Assembly: GCA_965240325.2 (NCBI GenBank)
Contig: OZ251226.1
Coordinates: forward strand, 1,426,001-1,490,000
DNA from: Rebecca billardiae RCC1528
Lineage: Eukaryota > Haptophyta
Length of the DNA: 64,000 bases
Direction: 5' to 3'
Shown here: positions 11,408-21,146 of the stretch, piece by piece
Position numbering within the stretch: the first letter of the stretch is position 1
Layout of the letters: each line of letters starts with the position of its first letter
Position numbers and translations under genes: made by a program
The notes under the pieces: generated by a model
Database searches by the model: none
What the model was told of the DNA's origin: nothing
The model's input: only the letters and a program-made list of their open reading frames with translations

Positions 11408-12529
11408 CTACGGACTTGCTGGTAGCACGGTGAGCACGTGCGGCGACGGCTTGCCCGCCGTGCCCGCGTGCCCGCGTGGGGCCGTGTGACCTGTGCGGGC
11501 GAGCCGTGGCCCAGCAGCACGCCCGCGGTCAGAGTCGCGTGCTGAGTTGGTGGCGTTCGAGCGCGGTCGCCTCCAAGAGTTCGTCGTGCACGCTGAGGCG
11601 CAGCCCTCACACGCGACGCACCGCACAAAACCAGCCGTTGGCGTGCACTGCCTCGCACCCGCCACTGTCAGCCCGTGGCCGGTAGCATGCGTGGGATCAG
11701 TGTCCCCGAAATGATCGACTCCGGCATGAAGACAGGACAACGCGCGAAGGTAGGCGTTGCTCGTGTTGCCAGAGGCGATGTCTCGCATGATTGCATGCGA
11801 GCTGCGAGCGTCGCGCAGGTCAAGGAACTCTGTGCGCCAAGCTCCTCTGGGGCCCTGCGCGCTGTGCACGATCTGTACGCTGTCGTACCCCTGCCTACGT
11901 CCCTCTCGTACCAGGACTTGGTCGTACACCCCGCACGAAACCACGTGCTCGCCAATCTTTGGCGGGCACGCGTAGGACGGATCCCCGACTTCAAGCTCCA
12001 TGACGGCTTTGCAGAAGTCCAAACCGTGGCACCTGGTAGACGGACAGGACCCGTTGGCATCTGCCTTTAGGCGGAAGTACTTCTCGATCAGCAAATGCTT
12101 TGCACACAGCTCCACGTCTTCGCATGCCGTCACAGTCACCTCGCTGGACTGCATGAGCAGTCGGAGGACGATCGCGAGCTTGTGCGGACCAACGAACGTT
12201 CTTCCAGTGTCCCAATACGTGTCAGAGCACCCGCGAGCGTAATACATCCACACGCCGACGGTCTTGTCTTCGAACTTGTCGCTGACGTGTACGACAGGCA
12301 CGTGGACGTGCGAATTGCCAATCTCGGCGTTCAACTTGCAGCCTTCATGTGACCTTTCATGGGCATTGGGGAAGAAGCCAATGTCAGGCGGGGTCGCAAA
12401 CGTTGGCTCACGAGCAGGCGGCTTCTCGACCTCGCTTCGACGGAAGCACACTGGCCACACAGCAAGGAGCTGCACCAAAACCACGGCGTGCAGGGCGGCA
12501 GCCATGCTGCGGCCAGAGTTCCTTCTCAT
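11408..12529 (-). CDS. Cysteine-rich putative secreted protein, unknown
   Basis: An uninterrupted minus-strand frame runs from an ATG at 12529 to a stop at 11408 (373 residues). A second ATG at 12505 starts MAAALHAVVLVQLLAVWPVCF, a convincing signal peptide or signal anchor. The next 240 residues look like a real globular domain, with scattered cysteines (EGCKLNAEIG, ARGCSDTYWDTGRT, TACEDVELCAKH, GSCPSTRCHGLDFC, YACPPKIGEHVVSCGVYD) and RGAWRTEFLDLRDA. The last 90 residues become Arg/Ala/Pro-rich and may be read-through of an intron or 3' UTR, so the 3' end is doubtful. I do not recognise the family; the spaced cysteines suggest an oxidised extracellular or lumenal domain. Confidence 0.55.
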   Translation of the reverse strand: MRRNSGRSMAAALHAVVLVQLLAVWPVCFRRSEVEKPPAREPTFATPPDIGFFPNAHERSHEGCKLNAEIGNSHVHVPVVHVSDKFEDKTVGVWMYYARGCSDTYWDTGRTFVGPHKLAIVLRLLMQSSEVTVTACEDVELCAKHLLIEKYFRLKADANGSCPSTRCHGLDFCKAVMELEVGDPSYACPPKIGEHVVSCGVYDQVLVREGRRQGYDSVQIVHSAQGPRGAWRTEFLDLRDARSSHAIMRDIASGNTSNAYLRALSCLHAGVDHFGDTDPTHATGHGLTVAGARQCTPTAGFVRCVACEGCASACTTNSWRRPRSNATNSARDSDRGRAAGPRLARTGHTAPRGHAGTAGKPSPHVLTVLPASP

Positions 12530-13480
12530 CAGTTCAATAATAAGGGCGTTCTCGGGCCCACAGCGGTCCCACAGGTCGCTGCTTGATTTATTCGTTTTTC
12601 GGACCCGGGCGATGGCGATTGGCGACAATGGCTCGCTCATCGGCGGGTGCGTGGCGGGCGCGCCGCGGCAGGGCTGAGCAGCCTGTCGGCGCGTGGGGTG
12701 ACGTGCCCGGCAGTATACGTCACCAGTCGGGTCGCGGTGCCTGCTGGCATCGTCCTCGGCCGCTCGCAGCTCAGGCGCTGCGCTGATCGGTACGCTCGCG
12801 CTCACGCTGTGCGCGCCGGCCGGGCCCAGCGCAAGCGCCTCGATGAAGGCGGCTAAGGGCGTAAAGCCGTACTCGGATGAGGCGAAGGCGGAGACCTACG
12901 ACATATAGCGCGCGGTAGTTGCGCAGAAGGCGGCTGCCATGCGGTGGTGTTGGGGCGCGCGGCTGCGTGCTCGGCCGACGACAACGAGCCCTCTGGCGCG
13001 CTCGCATCATCGAAGTTGAGTGTGTTCACAGCCACGCCGGCGGGGATGCGCTGGAAGATTGCTCCAGCCTTCCGCGCCAACGTTGAGCTTGCCAAGCAGT
13101 AGTCGGCACGCCAGGCCGCCAAGCTCGCGCGCCTGCGTAAGCAGCACGAGGCCGAACTTGTTGACGTGCGCTAGGCTGAGGCGGTGAGGTTCGACGCGGC
13201 TGAGCTCGCCGACCAGCTCGGTATCCTTCCTGTGCCCGCCGTGGAGGTCGCCGCGCCGAAGCCGGACAACATGCGGCCCAATGGCCAGAATGACGCGTGG
13301 TCGTTGCGGGAATTCAACCAGAAGAAGGCCGTGCGAACTCCGCAGAAGGAGGCGGAGGCAGCGCGTGCGCGTGCTGGCCCGCGGTCCGTAAGTTCACCCG
13401 GTCGACGTCGACCTCTGTGCGAACGCCGGACGATACCCGCGGCGCAGGGTCTGGAGCTGACATCGACAGTCGCCTAGTGA
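12530..13480 (+). other. Upstream region with a possible decayed gene
   Basis: The plus strand carries broken protein-like pieces: MKAAKGVKPYSDEAKAETYD then a stop, PAGMRWKIAPAFRANVELAKQ then a stop, AARQAAKLARLRKQHEAELVDV-like then a stop, and FDAAELADQLGILPVPAVEV with NQKKAVRTPQKEAEAARARA. In-frame TAGs interrupt it. It is probably a dead gene or element of unknown family. Confidence 0.3.
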
Positions 13481-13484
13481 GCAT

Positions 13485-14075
13485 GCTTACCTGCCCCTGA
13501 GGTTGGCTGCACTACACGCACGTGATGTCTGGAATGTATGATGCCGTCAGCCCGACTCGAATGGCCTACCAGGCCGCAGCTGCTAGCATAAGCAGACTCC
13601 GCGTGCGTGCTGAGCCTGAGAGCATGCAGTCCGAAAATGGTCGACGGTGCCCGCGGCAGCGCAGCCGCAGCTGCCGCCTGGGGCTGGCGCGGAAGCTGAG
13701 TGAGCATGTACGTCTGTTCCTGAGGTGGTCTACTGCACGTATGTAATGTCTATATATAGAATGCATGATGCCGTTAGCCCGACTCACACGGCTGGCACCA
13801 GGCAGCGGCTCTTACTCGGCGCGCGCGCTGAGAGCCCGCGGGTCCGAAAGTTGAAGCATGCCGTCCGCGGCCCCGACGTGGACCTCGTGGCGTCCGTGGG
13901 GCACATGGTATTGGAACAAAGTCGTCTAAATGGTACATAGCCGCTGGGTTGTACCTCAGGCACACCCTGGGGGTGCCGCCAGACGCGATCTCGAGCGCCG
14001 CAGACCCCCGGGAGCGCCGCCGCCATCGTGCACAAAAAGTGAACAGCAATCGGGTCCGAAAGTTGAAGCAGCGAC
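13485..14075 (+). repeat. Degenerate tandem repeats, about 212-bp period
   Basis: The block GTGAGCATG to ATGATGCCGTCAGCCCGACTC at about 13480-13560 recurs at about 13702-13785 (ATGATGCCGTTAGCCCGACTC). The motif GGGTCCGAAAGTTGAAGCA at about 13840 recurs at about 14053, and a weaker form (GTCCGAAAATGG) is at 13629. The units therefore step by roughly 212 bp, with drift and indels. No coding frame survives across them. Confidence 0.7.
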
Positions 14076-14243
14076 CTACTGTGGTGTCTTTGTGCGGTGT
14101 GTCATGCAGGCGCCTGACCCGATTGTGCACGCAAACACTTCAAAGAATATACTGTACTCCCGGGCGGCGGTCATCGGGATGCACCCCTGGAGCTGTGATG
14201 CCTGCTTGGTCACTACCTATAGGCAGGCGTGAGCGCTATCACA

Positions 14244-14282
14244 GCAGCCATCGTCATCCGCGAGGGGATGTCGTCGGCGAGC
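14244..14282 (+). repeat. Direct repeat, displaced copy of the kinesin start region
   Basis: Copy of 17743-17781 with a single C/T difference, located about 170 bp beyond the 3' end of the MFS gene. The ATG is preserved, but the frame does not continue into a kinesin motor, so it is a fragment and not a gene. Confidence 0.85.
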
Positions 14283-14451
14283 AGCGTGGCGAGCAGCGGC
14301 GGGCCGGCGCCGCGAATGACGCGCGCCGCCGCTACGCCTAATATTATTCAGCGCTGATGGCGCCGACAATATTAGCAGTTATTATTATAATATTTAGTGT
14401 AAATTACAATTTAATGAGGCTCCGCGCACTCGCACCACGGCACCAGCGGCG

Positions 14452-16291
14452 TCATCCCGCATCGTCGACTTCCTTGGGGACCGGTGGCCACGGCCAACGC
14501 GGAAGTGTTGAGGCGATGACGCTGGCGGCAAGCGCGACGACAAACCACACAACAAAGAACAAACGGCCCATCCCAAGCAGGTCGCCGGGGCCAAGCAGGC
14601 CGCCGCCGTGGGCACTGGCCTGCGCGGAGGCGCTGATGCAGGCGGTGTAGATCCAGCCGGCCACGACGGGGCCGACGGCGTTGCCGAAGCTCGAGGCCGA
14701 CTGGTTGACGCCAATGGCAAGGCCGACCTTCCCGGGCGGCACGCACGCCTTGGAGAGCAGCACCGAGCACTGCATCACCGCGTTGTTGCCAAACGCGCCG
14801 AGCGCGATGGCGATCGCCATGCACAGCACGATCAGGCCCACGCCCCCGCGCGCGGCCCTGCCCAGCGTCGGGTCCGGCAGGCCGCGGCCGGCATCGAGGG
14901 CCAGCGGGACGAGGAAGTCCACCGCGTTCGCGGCGAGGCCGAGCTGGAGCGCGTTCACCACGCCCACGCTGTTGACGAGCCGGTAGAAGAGGAAGAGCAC
15001 GCTGCACATGGCCGTCAGCCCGCCGACGGCCTGCAGCGCGCCAATCTCCTTGGCGCTCATTGCGTGCCCTCCGTGCACCGCCTCCGCCTGCGTGCAGGCG
15101 GTGCGAAGGGGCGCGGGGGCTCGTCACGCAGCGCACGCGGCGCACGCGCGCTTCGCACGTGCCGACGCCCGTCGCTGCGCGCACCGACAGGCGCACGGGC
15201 AGAATCTCGGAGAAGCCCGTGTACGTGGCGGTGAAGAGGACCTGCTGCAGCTGGAGCAGCAGGAAGATGCGGTTCTTCTTCTCGCCGCTGGTGCGCGCAA
15301 GGTGCACCTCCGAGGGCTGCTTGCTCAGCGCGAGCGTGCGCAGCAGCTGCGAGTGCGCCGTCGTCGAGTGCCGGTGCGACGACCGATCCGCCGCCGCGTG
15401 CTCGGCGTCTGCCTCCACTTCCCAATCCACCAGCTGGGTGCTCACACCTGCGTAGCTGCCTAGGGCGTCGAGGAGCGCGGAGTGGCCGCGGATGACCGCG
15501 TGTCCGTCCTCGTCAAGGTCGTCGGCCAGCGTGGAGCAGCTCGGCCGGCGCACGAGCAGCGACTCGGCGAGAAGGCCGCTCCCCTCTGTCCGCGCACCGC
15601 CCCAGCCGCCGCCCGAGCGCGTCTCTGGCAGCAGCGCGAGTGCAAAGCCGAGGTTGACGGTCGAGAAGGCGCACGACGAGGCGCACGGGAGCAGGTACGG
15701 GTACCGCTCGAGGAAGGGCCACGCCGACGGCTCGAACACCGACGGATACTGCGTCGTGGGCGAGGCGAGCATGCCGCCGAGCGTCGGGCCGACCACGACG
15801 CCAAGGCCCATCGCAAAGCCCACAAACGAGAAGACTCGCGCCTCGTTAGATGGGTCGGTGATGTCGGCCAGGTAGATCTTGCCCACGGTGACGCCGCCTG
15901 CCGACGCGCCTTGGAGCAGCCGGAACGTGAGCGCGCACACGAACGTTGGCGCCATCGCGAACGCGAGCAGGGCGAACGGTCCCACTGCCATGCAGAAGAG
16001 CATCACCGGCCGCCGCCCGAGCCTGTCGCTCAGGTAGCCGTACAGGGGCGAGACGACGAACTGGCCGAGCTTGTACGCTCCTGCGAGCATCCCCGCGTAC
16101 AGGCCCACCTGCGACTCGTCGATCGCCGTCAGCTCGCGCACGTAGAACGGCACGAACGGCACGACCAGCATCATGTTGAGCGCGTCGCCAAAGATGCACG
16201 CGACGACGACCATCACGCGCTTCCACGGGATGGGCGAGGGCGCTCCTAGCGAGGGTGCGAGAGGCGGCAACGAAGTCGTGAGCGGCGGCAT
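14452..16291 (-). CDS. Major facilitator superfamily transporter, ZIF-like
   Basis: Two minus-strand exons, 16291-15185 and 15087-14452, join in phase to give 580 residues with about 12 membrane segments. The first half contains the MFS motif-A loop GYLSDRLGRRPVML between TM2 and TM3 and an RLLQGASAGG motif in TM4. It resembles eukaryotic DHA1-type carriers of the zinc-induced-facilitator group, which export small organic chelators or drugs as proton antiporters. A long hydrophilic loop (about residues 230-350) separates the halves. The second half begins AEAVHGGHAMSAKEIGALQ and includes GVNQSASSFGNAVGPVVAGW. The start MPPLTTSLPPLAPSLG is the first ATG in frame; the longer open frame upstream begins with GTG. 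Substrate is unknown. Confidence 0.88.
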
Positions 16292-16538
16292 GGGCACGCG
16301 GCTTGTTGGTGCCCGCCCGGGCGTGACAGCGCAGCGCGCAGCAAGCGGTCTCGGCGATCGCCGCCCACGGCTCACCGGCCAAGTTCCGGCCGAATCTGAA
16401 TTCGCTCCCCGAGTCCCGGACTAGCAACTCGTCGGCCGCCGGAAAAGGATCCACAGTCAAAGGATGACGAAAGGAACGGAAGGGGGGTTACTGTACAGTT
16501 TACTAAGAAGATTCAGAGAGACGCACCGGCAGCCACAG

Positions 16539-16960
16539 CAAGGGCGGTAAGGGCTGTCAACTCCCAGTGGCGCCGAACGAGTGGCGGAGGTTGGTTGCCC
16601 CTCAACTCGTGCGGCCTCGCGGCGCAGCGGCTAAGTCTCCTGGGGCGCCGCCCTGGAGGGCGCGTGGGGTGCGCACGCCGCGTGCTCCTGCGCCCGCGGC
16701 AGCGGCCGCGGACACGGCGCGCGTGGTTGGTCGCATGCTAGACAGCACGCAGTACCCTCCCACGCCGCGCGCCGCGCTCGCCGGCGCCCTCGCCGCGCCT
16801 CAGGCCAGCCGCGCACGCGCGCCGCACCAAGGGCCAGCCGTGGCCACGCGCCAGCCGGCGGCGCGCGCGCGGTGCGCGGTGCGGTCGGCGCGGGTCGGGC
16901 GCGCGCCCGGGGCGAGGCTCGCGTATGGTGGGCGCGCGCCATGCCGCCTCGCGCCGCCGC
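16539..16960 (+). repeat. Left arm of a 422-bp inverted repeat
   Basis: This segment is repeated in reverse complement at 17254-17675. By reading both arms base by base I find one substitution (GGGGCGAGG versus GGGGCGAAG) and two 4-nt indels that cancel in length (an extra ACGA in this arm, an extra TAAG in the other), so identity is about 99%. A 293-bp unrelated spacer separates the arms. It lies wholly between the divergent MFS and kinesin start codons. No transposase or terminal motif is visible. Confidence 0.95.
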
Positions 16961-17253
16961 GCTGACGCCCGCATGGGTCGGCGCGCACGCGTTTTCATGC
17001 TGTCGAGTGTGCATTGCCATGTTTGAAAATGCTCATGTTGAGACGATCATGGGAAGGCAGCGACGCGTGATAGACAAGCGCAGACCACTGATATGTGCAC
17101 GGCTAGCCTCCTACTATGGCACGCGAGTCCCCAAGTGCCCGCGTTCGTCGCACTGATGCGCTCACAGCCGCTTGTCCAAGCTCATTTCTGATGGCCGAGG
17201 AATGCTCGACGAGCACCCTTCAGCAGCCGCGTGGAACGTGATCAAGCTCGTGT

Positions 17254-17675
17254 GCGGCGGCGCGAGGCGGCATGGCGCGCGCCCACCATACGCGAGCTTC
17301 GCCCCGGGCGCGCGCCCGACCCGCGCCGACCGCACCGCGCACCGCGCGCGCGCCGCCGGCTGGCGCGTGGCCACGGCTGGCCCTTGGTGCGGCGCGCGTG
17401 CGCGGCTGGCCTGAGGCGCGGCGAGGGCGCCGGCGAGCGCGGCGCGCGGCGTGGGAGGGTACTGCGTGCTGTCTAGCATGCGACCAACCACGCGCGCCGT
17501 GTCCGCGGCCGCTGCCGCGGGCGCAGGAGCACGCGGCGTGCGCACCCCACGCGCCCTCCAGGGCGGCGCCCCAGGAGACTTAGCCGCTGCGCCGCGAGGC
17601 CGCACGAGTTGAGGGGCAACCAACCTCCGCCACTCGGCGCCACTGGGAGTTGACAGCCCTTACTTACCGCCCTTG
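17254..17675 (-). repeat. Right arm of the 422-bp inverted repeat
   Basis: Reverse complement of 16539-16960. Its outer end is about 90 bp upstream of the kinesin ATG, so the arm overlaps the probable kinesin promoter or leader. The match stops abruptly at both ends, inside GC-rich sequence. Confidence 0.95.
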
Positions 17676-17742
17676 GCCACCCGGTGGAGCTTTGATGCCC
17701 GCTTTCTTGGCCGCAGGCGGGTGCCGGAGGCTCTGAGCGCTG

Positions 17743-17781
17743 GCAGCCATCGTCATCCGTGAGGGGATGTCGTCGGCGAGC
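17743..17781 (+). repeat. Direct repeat covering the kinesin start codon
   Basis: The 39-bp segment that starts GCAGCCATCGTCATCCG and ends GATGTCGTCGGCGAG, and includes the kinesin ATG at 17767, recurs in the same orientation at 14244-14282 with one mismatch. Weaker similarity continues on both sides. The two copies flank the MFS gene and the inverted repeat. Confidence 0.85.
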
Positions 17782-20085
17782 GTGGCGCGCGGCGGAGGCG
17801 ACGCGCCGGCGGTGCGCGTCTTCGTGCGCTTCCGCCCGCAGAACGCCCTCGAGGAGAGCGAGGGCGGGCACGGTGTGGTTAAGTACGTCTCGGAGCACGC
17901 GTGCGTCGTCAGCGGCTCGTCGAGCTTCACCTTTGATCGCATCTTCGCGCCCGACGCCTCGCAGGCGGACGTGTACGAGCAGACGGCGCGCGAGATCGTC
18001 GAGTCGGTGCTCGACGGGTACAACGGCACGGTGCTCGCGTACGGGCAGACCTCGTCCGGCAAGACGCACACGATGGAGGGGCCGTCGATCGACGACGTCG
18101 CGGCGCGCGGCATCGTGCCACGGATGGTCAGCACCCTCTTCGACGGCGTGCGCGCGGCGCCGCCCACCTCCGAGTTCGTGCTCGGCCTCTCCATGCTCGA
18201 GATCTACATGGAGCGCATCCGCGACCTGCTCGCCGAGCCGCCCTCCGCCGACGCGCCCGCACCCTCGCTCGCGATCCACGAGGACCGCTCGGGCGGCACG
18301 TTCGTCGCCGGCCTCACGCGCGAGTACGTGTCGAGCGAGGAGGAGGTGTTCGCGCTGCTGCGCCGCGGCGCGAAGGGGCGCGCGACGGGGGCGACGCGGA
18401 TGAACGAGGGCTCCTCGCGCTCGCACTCGGTCGTGCTCGTGCTCGTGCGCCAGCGAGACACGCTGAGCGGCTCGGTGCGCACCGGCCGACTCTGCCTCGT
18501 CGACCTCGCGGGCTCTGAGAAGGTGGCGAAGACGCAGGCGTCCGGGGTGGCGCTGAAGGAGGCGCAGACGATCAACAAGTCGCTGTCGGCGCTGGGCAAC
18601 GTGATCAACGCGCTCACCGCCGAGAGCGCCGCCGAGGGCCCCGCCCACGTCCCGTACCGCGACTCGAAGCTCACGCGCGTGCTGCAGGAGTCGCTCGGCG
18701 GCAACGCGCGCACCGCGCTCATCGTCACGTGCTCCGCTTCGTCATACAACGCGGACGAGACGCTGTCGTCGCTGCGCTTCGGGCAGCGCGCGAAGCGGAT
18801 GCGGAACAAGCCGGTGGTCAACCGCGAGCCCTCCGCGGGCGAGTACAAGGCGCTCCTCCTCGAGGAGAAGCGCAAGAGCGCCGCCCTGGAGGAGGAGGTG
18901 GGCGCCCTCCGGGCGATGCTCGGCGGGGCGGCGGAGGCGGGGGACGGCGGCGCGGCGGCGGAGGCGGCGGCGCGCACTGAGCAGCTGCGCTCGCTCATGG
19001 AGCAGCTCGATCGCGAGCGCGCCTCCCGCCTCGCCGCCGAGCACGCCGCGCGCGAGAGCGGCGAGGCGCTTCGGGCCGAGACCGCGCGCGCCGCCGACCT
19101 CGAGGACGAGTGCGCCGCGCTCGCCGACTCGACGACGCTGCTCGAGGCGGAGGCGGAGGAGCTGTACACGCGGCTGGCGACGGTGGAGGTGGAGCTGGAG
19201 AAGGCGGCGCGCGCGCGCGACGCGGCCGCGGAGGAGCGCGCCAGCCTCGCCGAGCAGCTCGCTGCACTCGCCGCCGCGGGCGCACCGGCCGCGGCCGGCT
19301 CGCGCCGCGCCGAGTGGGCGGCTGTGGCCGCGGCGAGGCGGCCGAGCGCGAGCTCGGTCGAGGGGTTCGCTCGGCGGCCGAGCGCGAGCTCGATCGAGCC
19401 AGTCGCGCGCCGGCCGAGCGCGAGCTCGATCGAGCCAGTCGCGCGCCGGCCGAGCGCCAGCTCGATCGTCGAGGCGGCCGCGCGCGCAGGCAGCGCGCCC
19501 GCCGCGGACGCGCCGCCCGCCGCCGCGGGCTCTCCAGCCCACGCGCCGGCGCCGGCGGCGCACGAGCTGGTAGCAGCGCGGGTGGACGCGCTAGCGTCTC
19601 GGTGCGGGGCGCTCGAGGAGGAGAACGCCGCGCTCTTCGCCGGGCTGCAGGCCAAGATCCAGCGCGTGATCGACCTCGAGATCGAGCTGGACGGCCGGAA
19701 GGAGGCGCAGCGGCGCATGCTCAACTCGCTGGGCGCGTGGGAGCTGTACGACGAGCTGGAGGAGCTGCGCTCTGAGCACGCGCGGCTGGGCGCGCGGCAC
19801 GCGCGGCTGGAGGAGGAGCACGAGCGGCAGCTCGTCGCGCTGCGTGTCGCCGAGGCGAAGGTGAGCACGCGCTCGCTGGCGGCGGACGCTTGGCACGCCT
19901 CGCACTCGGCCGGTGCTGGCGCGCCGGCCGCGTCGCCAGGCCACCACAGCACCGGCAGGGTGCACAAGCCTCGGCCGACGCTGCGCGGACGCAGCGGCAG
20001 CACCGACGCAGCGGCGGTGAGCGGCGTGGGCATGGCGACGGCGGCAACAACCCTCGGCGATCACTACTTCTCGTTCGTGTGGTGA
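17767..20085 (+). CDS. Kinesin-1 heavy chain-like motor protein
   Basis: A single exon encodes 772 residues. The plus-end microtubule motor occupies residues about 15-355, with P-loop GQTSSGKT (near 93), switch I NEGSSRSH (near 213) and switch II DLAGSEK (near 246). The neck reads RMRNKPVVNREPSAGEYK, the signature of the kinesin-1 (KIF5) class. Coiled coil follows to about 520, then a serine-rich stretch with four copies of RRPSASS in an 11-residue period, then a second coiled coil (RKEAQRRMLNSLGAWELYDELEELRSEH split over about 630-680) and a basic tail. Cargo transport along microtubules or flagella is the family role. It is divergent from the MFS gene across the long inverted repeat. Length is somewhat short for kinesin-1 (about 900-970 residues). 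Confidence 0.95.
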   Translation: MSSASVARGGGDAPAVRVFVRFRPQNALEESEGGHGVVKYVSEHACVVSGSSSFTFDRIFAPDASQADVYEQTAREIVESVLDGYNGTVLAYGQTSSGKTHTMEGPSIDDVAARGIVPRMVSTLFDGVRAAPPTSEFVLGLSMLEIYMERIRDLLAEPPSADAPAPSLAIHEDRSGGTFVAGLTREYVSSEEEVFALLRRGAKGRATGATRMNEGSSRSHSVVLVLVRQRDTLSGSVRTGRLCLVDLAGSEKVAKTQASGVALKEAQTINKSLSALGNVINALTAESAAEGPAHVPYRDSKLTRVLQESLGGNARTALIVTCSASSYNADETLSSLRFGQRAKRMRNKPVVNREPSAGEYKALLLEEKRKSAALEEEVGALRAMLGGAAEAGDGGAAAEAAARTEQLRSLMEQLDRERASRLAAEHAARESGEALRAETARAADLEDECAALADSTTLLEAEAEELYTRLATVEVELEKAARARDAAAEERASLAEQLAALAAAGAPAAAGSRRAEWAAVAAARRPSASSVEGFARRPSASSIEPVARRPSASSIEPVARRPSASSIVEAAARAGSAPAADAPPAAAGSPAHAPAPAAHELVAARVDALASRCGALEEENAALFAGLQAKIQRVIDLEIELDGRKEAQRRMLNSLGAWELYDELEELRSEHARLGARHARLEEEHERQLVALRVAEAKVSTRSLAADAWHASHSAGAGAPAASPGHHSTGRVHKPRPTLRGRSGSTDAAAVSGVGMATAATTLGDHYFSFVW
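19337..19470 (+). repeat. Coding minisatellite, RRPSASS repeats in kinesin
   Basis: About four 33-bp in-frame units encode ARRPSASS followed by VEGF, IEPV, IEPV and IVEA. The two central units are nearly identical at DNA level. Each unit carries an RRPS basophilic kinase consensus, so the stretch may be a phosphoregulated hinge. Confidence 0.9.
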
Positions 20086-21146
20086 GTTCATGTCCGCCGC
20101 GCCGTCGATTGATATCACGGGCCGCATGTGAACCGCCGCGCTGATTCCGTCTAAGCTACTTGAGTCTTGATGATAATTCCGGGACTTCGGGAGCGGCGAC
20201 CTACGCTAACTACCCGGCCAGTAAGAACTCACCCGAGTACCGTAAATAGGATACTAGTACGGAGTCACGTCACACGACAGCGGCAGGTTACGCGCGCTAA
20301 ATATATTCGCACTTGGCGACCGGCGAATCAGGTAATAGTAACTACTCGATCGGCGCTAGATCTAGCTTATTATGCATGACGACGACGAACCGTCACTCGT
20401 CAGCACGCGACCGTCCGACCCGCGACCGGAAGACTCAGACTGAATCCGCGCGATCAGGCGATCATCATAACTCGGACGATGATGACAGCGGCAGTCAGAC
20501 GACAGACAGACTACGGGACTTGGATTGCCCCATGACTCAGGCACGAGCCCCGACGACGAAGCTTAGCGCAGAAACGGACGACGATCGACGGCAATTCGCC
20601 CTAAAAAGAGTGCTCTGCATGCTGGGCTGCCATCGGCAGCTGGGCTCCATCGGGATCAGTGCTGGTCAGCGACCTAATAAGTGACAGATGGTAAACTTTA
20701 GATGGCGATGGCCAGTGGCAATTGGTATGCGGGTAATACTACTCTTAATGATTAACAGGATGGCGCGCACTCAGCCCGCCGCCGCCAACCAATCAGGGTA
20801 CAGTAGTACTGTGACATGGGTATTTAGGTTGCAAGCCTTTCACTCTTCTGCCTACCGTCCCGTCGACATGCACTTCCGACGACATACCGCGAGATTTTCG
20901 CGAGACAGTTCGAAAGGGCGCCACGATCTGAGATCACGGGCCAATAAGCCAGCGTCGTCCAATCCGGTCGCAGCACGCGCGGGCTTCTCGGAGCACCCGC
21001 AGGAAGCCGGCATACACAAGCTGCATGTTGACGAGGGACGAGCCGAGTCTGCAGCAGCAGTCTCACCACTCGCTCCTCCCCTCACTGCGGCAGCCCCAGG
21101 CCGCCGGCGTCGCGCGGCTGCCTTTCGCGCTCGAGACGCGAGCGCC
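20086..21146. other. Intergenic, kinesin to B3 gene
   Basis: AT-richer than flanking genes, with short CGAC/GACT-rich runs. It includes the 5' in-frame extension of the B3 gene (20688-21146), which I consider non-coding or leader. No other feature seen. Confidence 0.5.

Larger units (their letters stand above)
16292..17766. promoter_or_regulatory. Divergent promoter region MFS/kinesin
   Basis: 1,475 bp between start codons, dominated by the 422-bp inverted repeat and its spacer. The about 250 bp next to the MFS start is outside the repeat. Confidence 0.5.

Noticed and set aside
16292-16375. N-terminal extension of the MFS transporter
   Set aside because: Begins with GTG and is Arg/Ala-rich; ATG at 16291 precedes normal sequence.
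16567-17623. Pair of near-identical 130-residue proteins in opposite orientation
   Set aside because: They are translations of the inverted repeat arms; composition is not protein-like and similarity is due to the DNA palindrome.
18204-20033. 609-residue Ser-rich antisense frame in kinesin
   Set aside because: Shadow frame created by GC-rich codons of the coiled coil.
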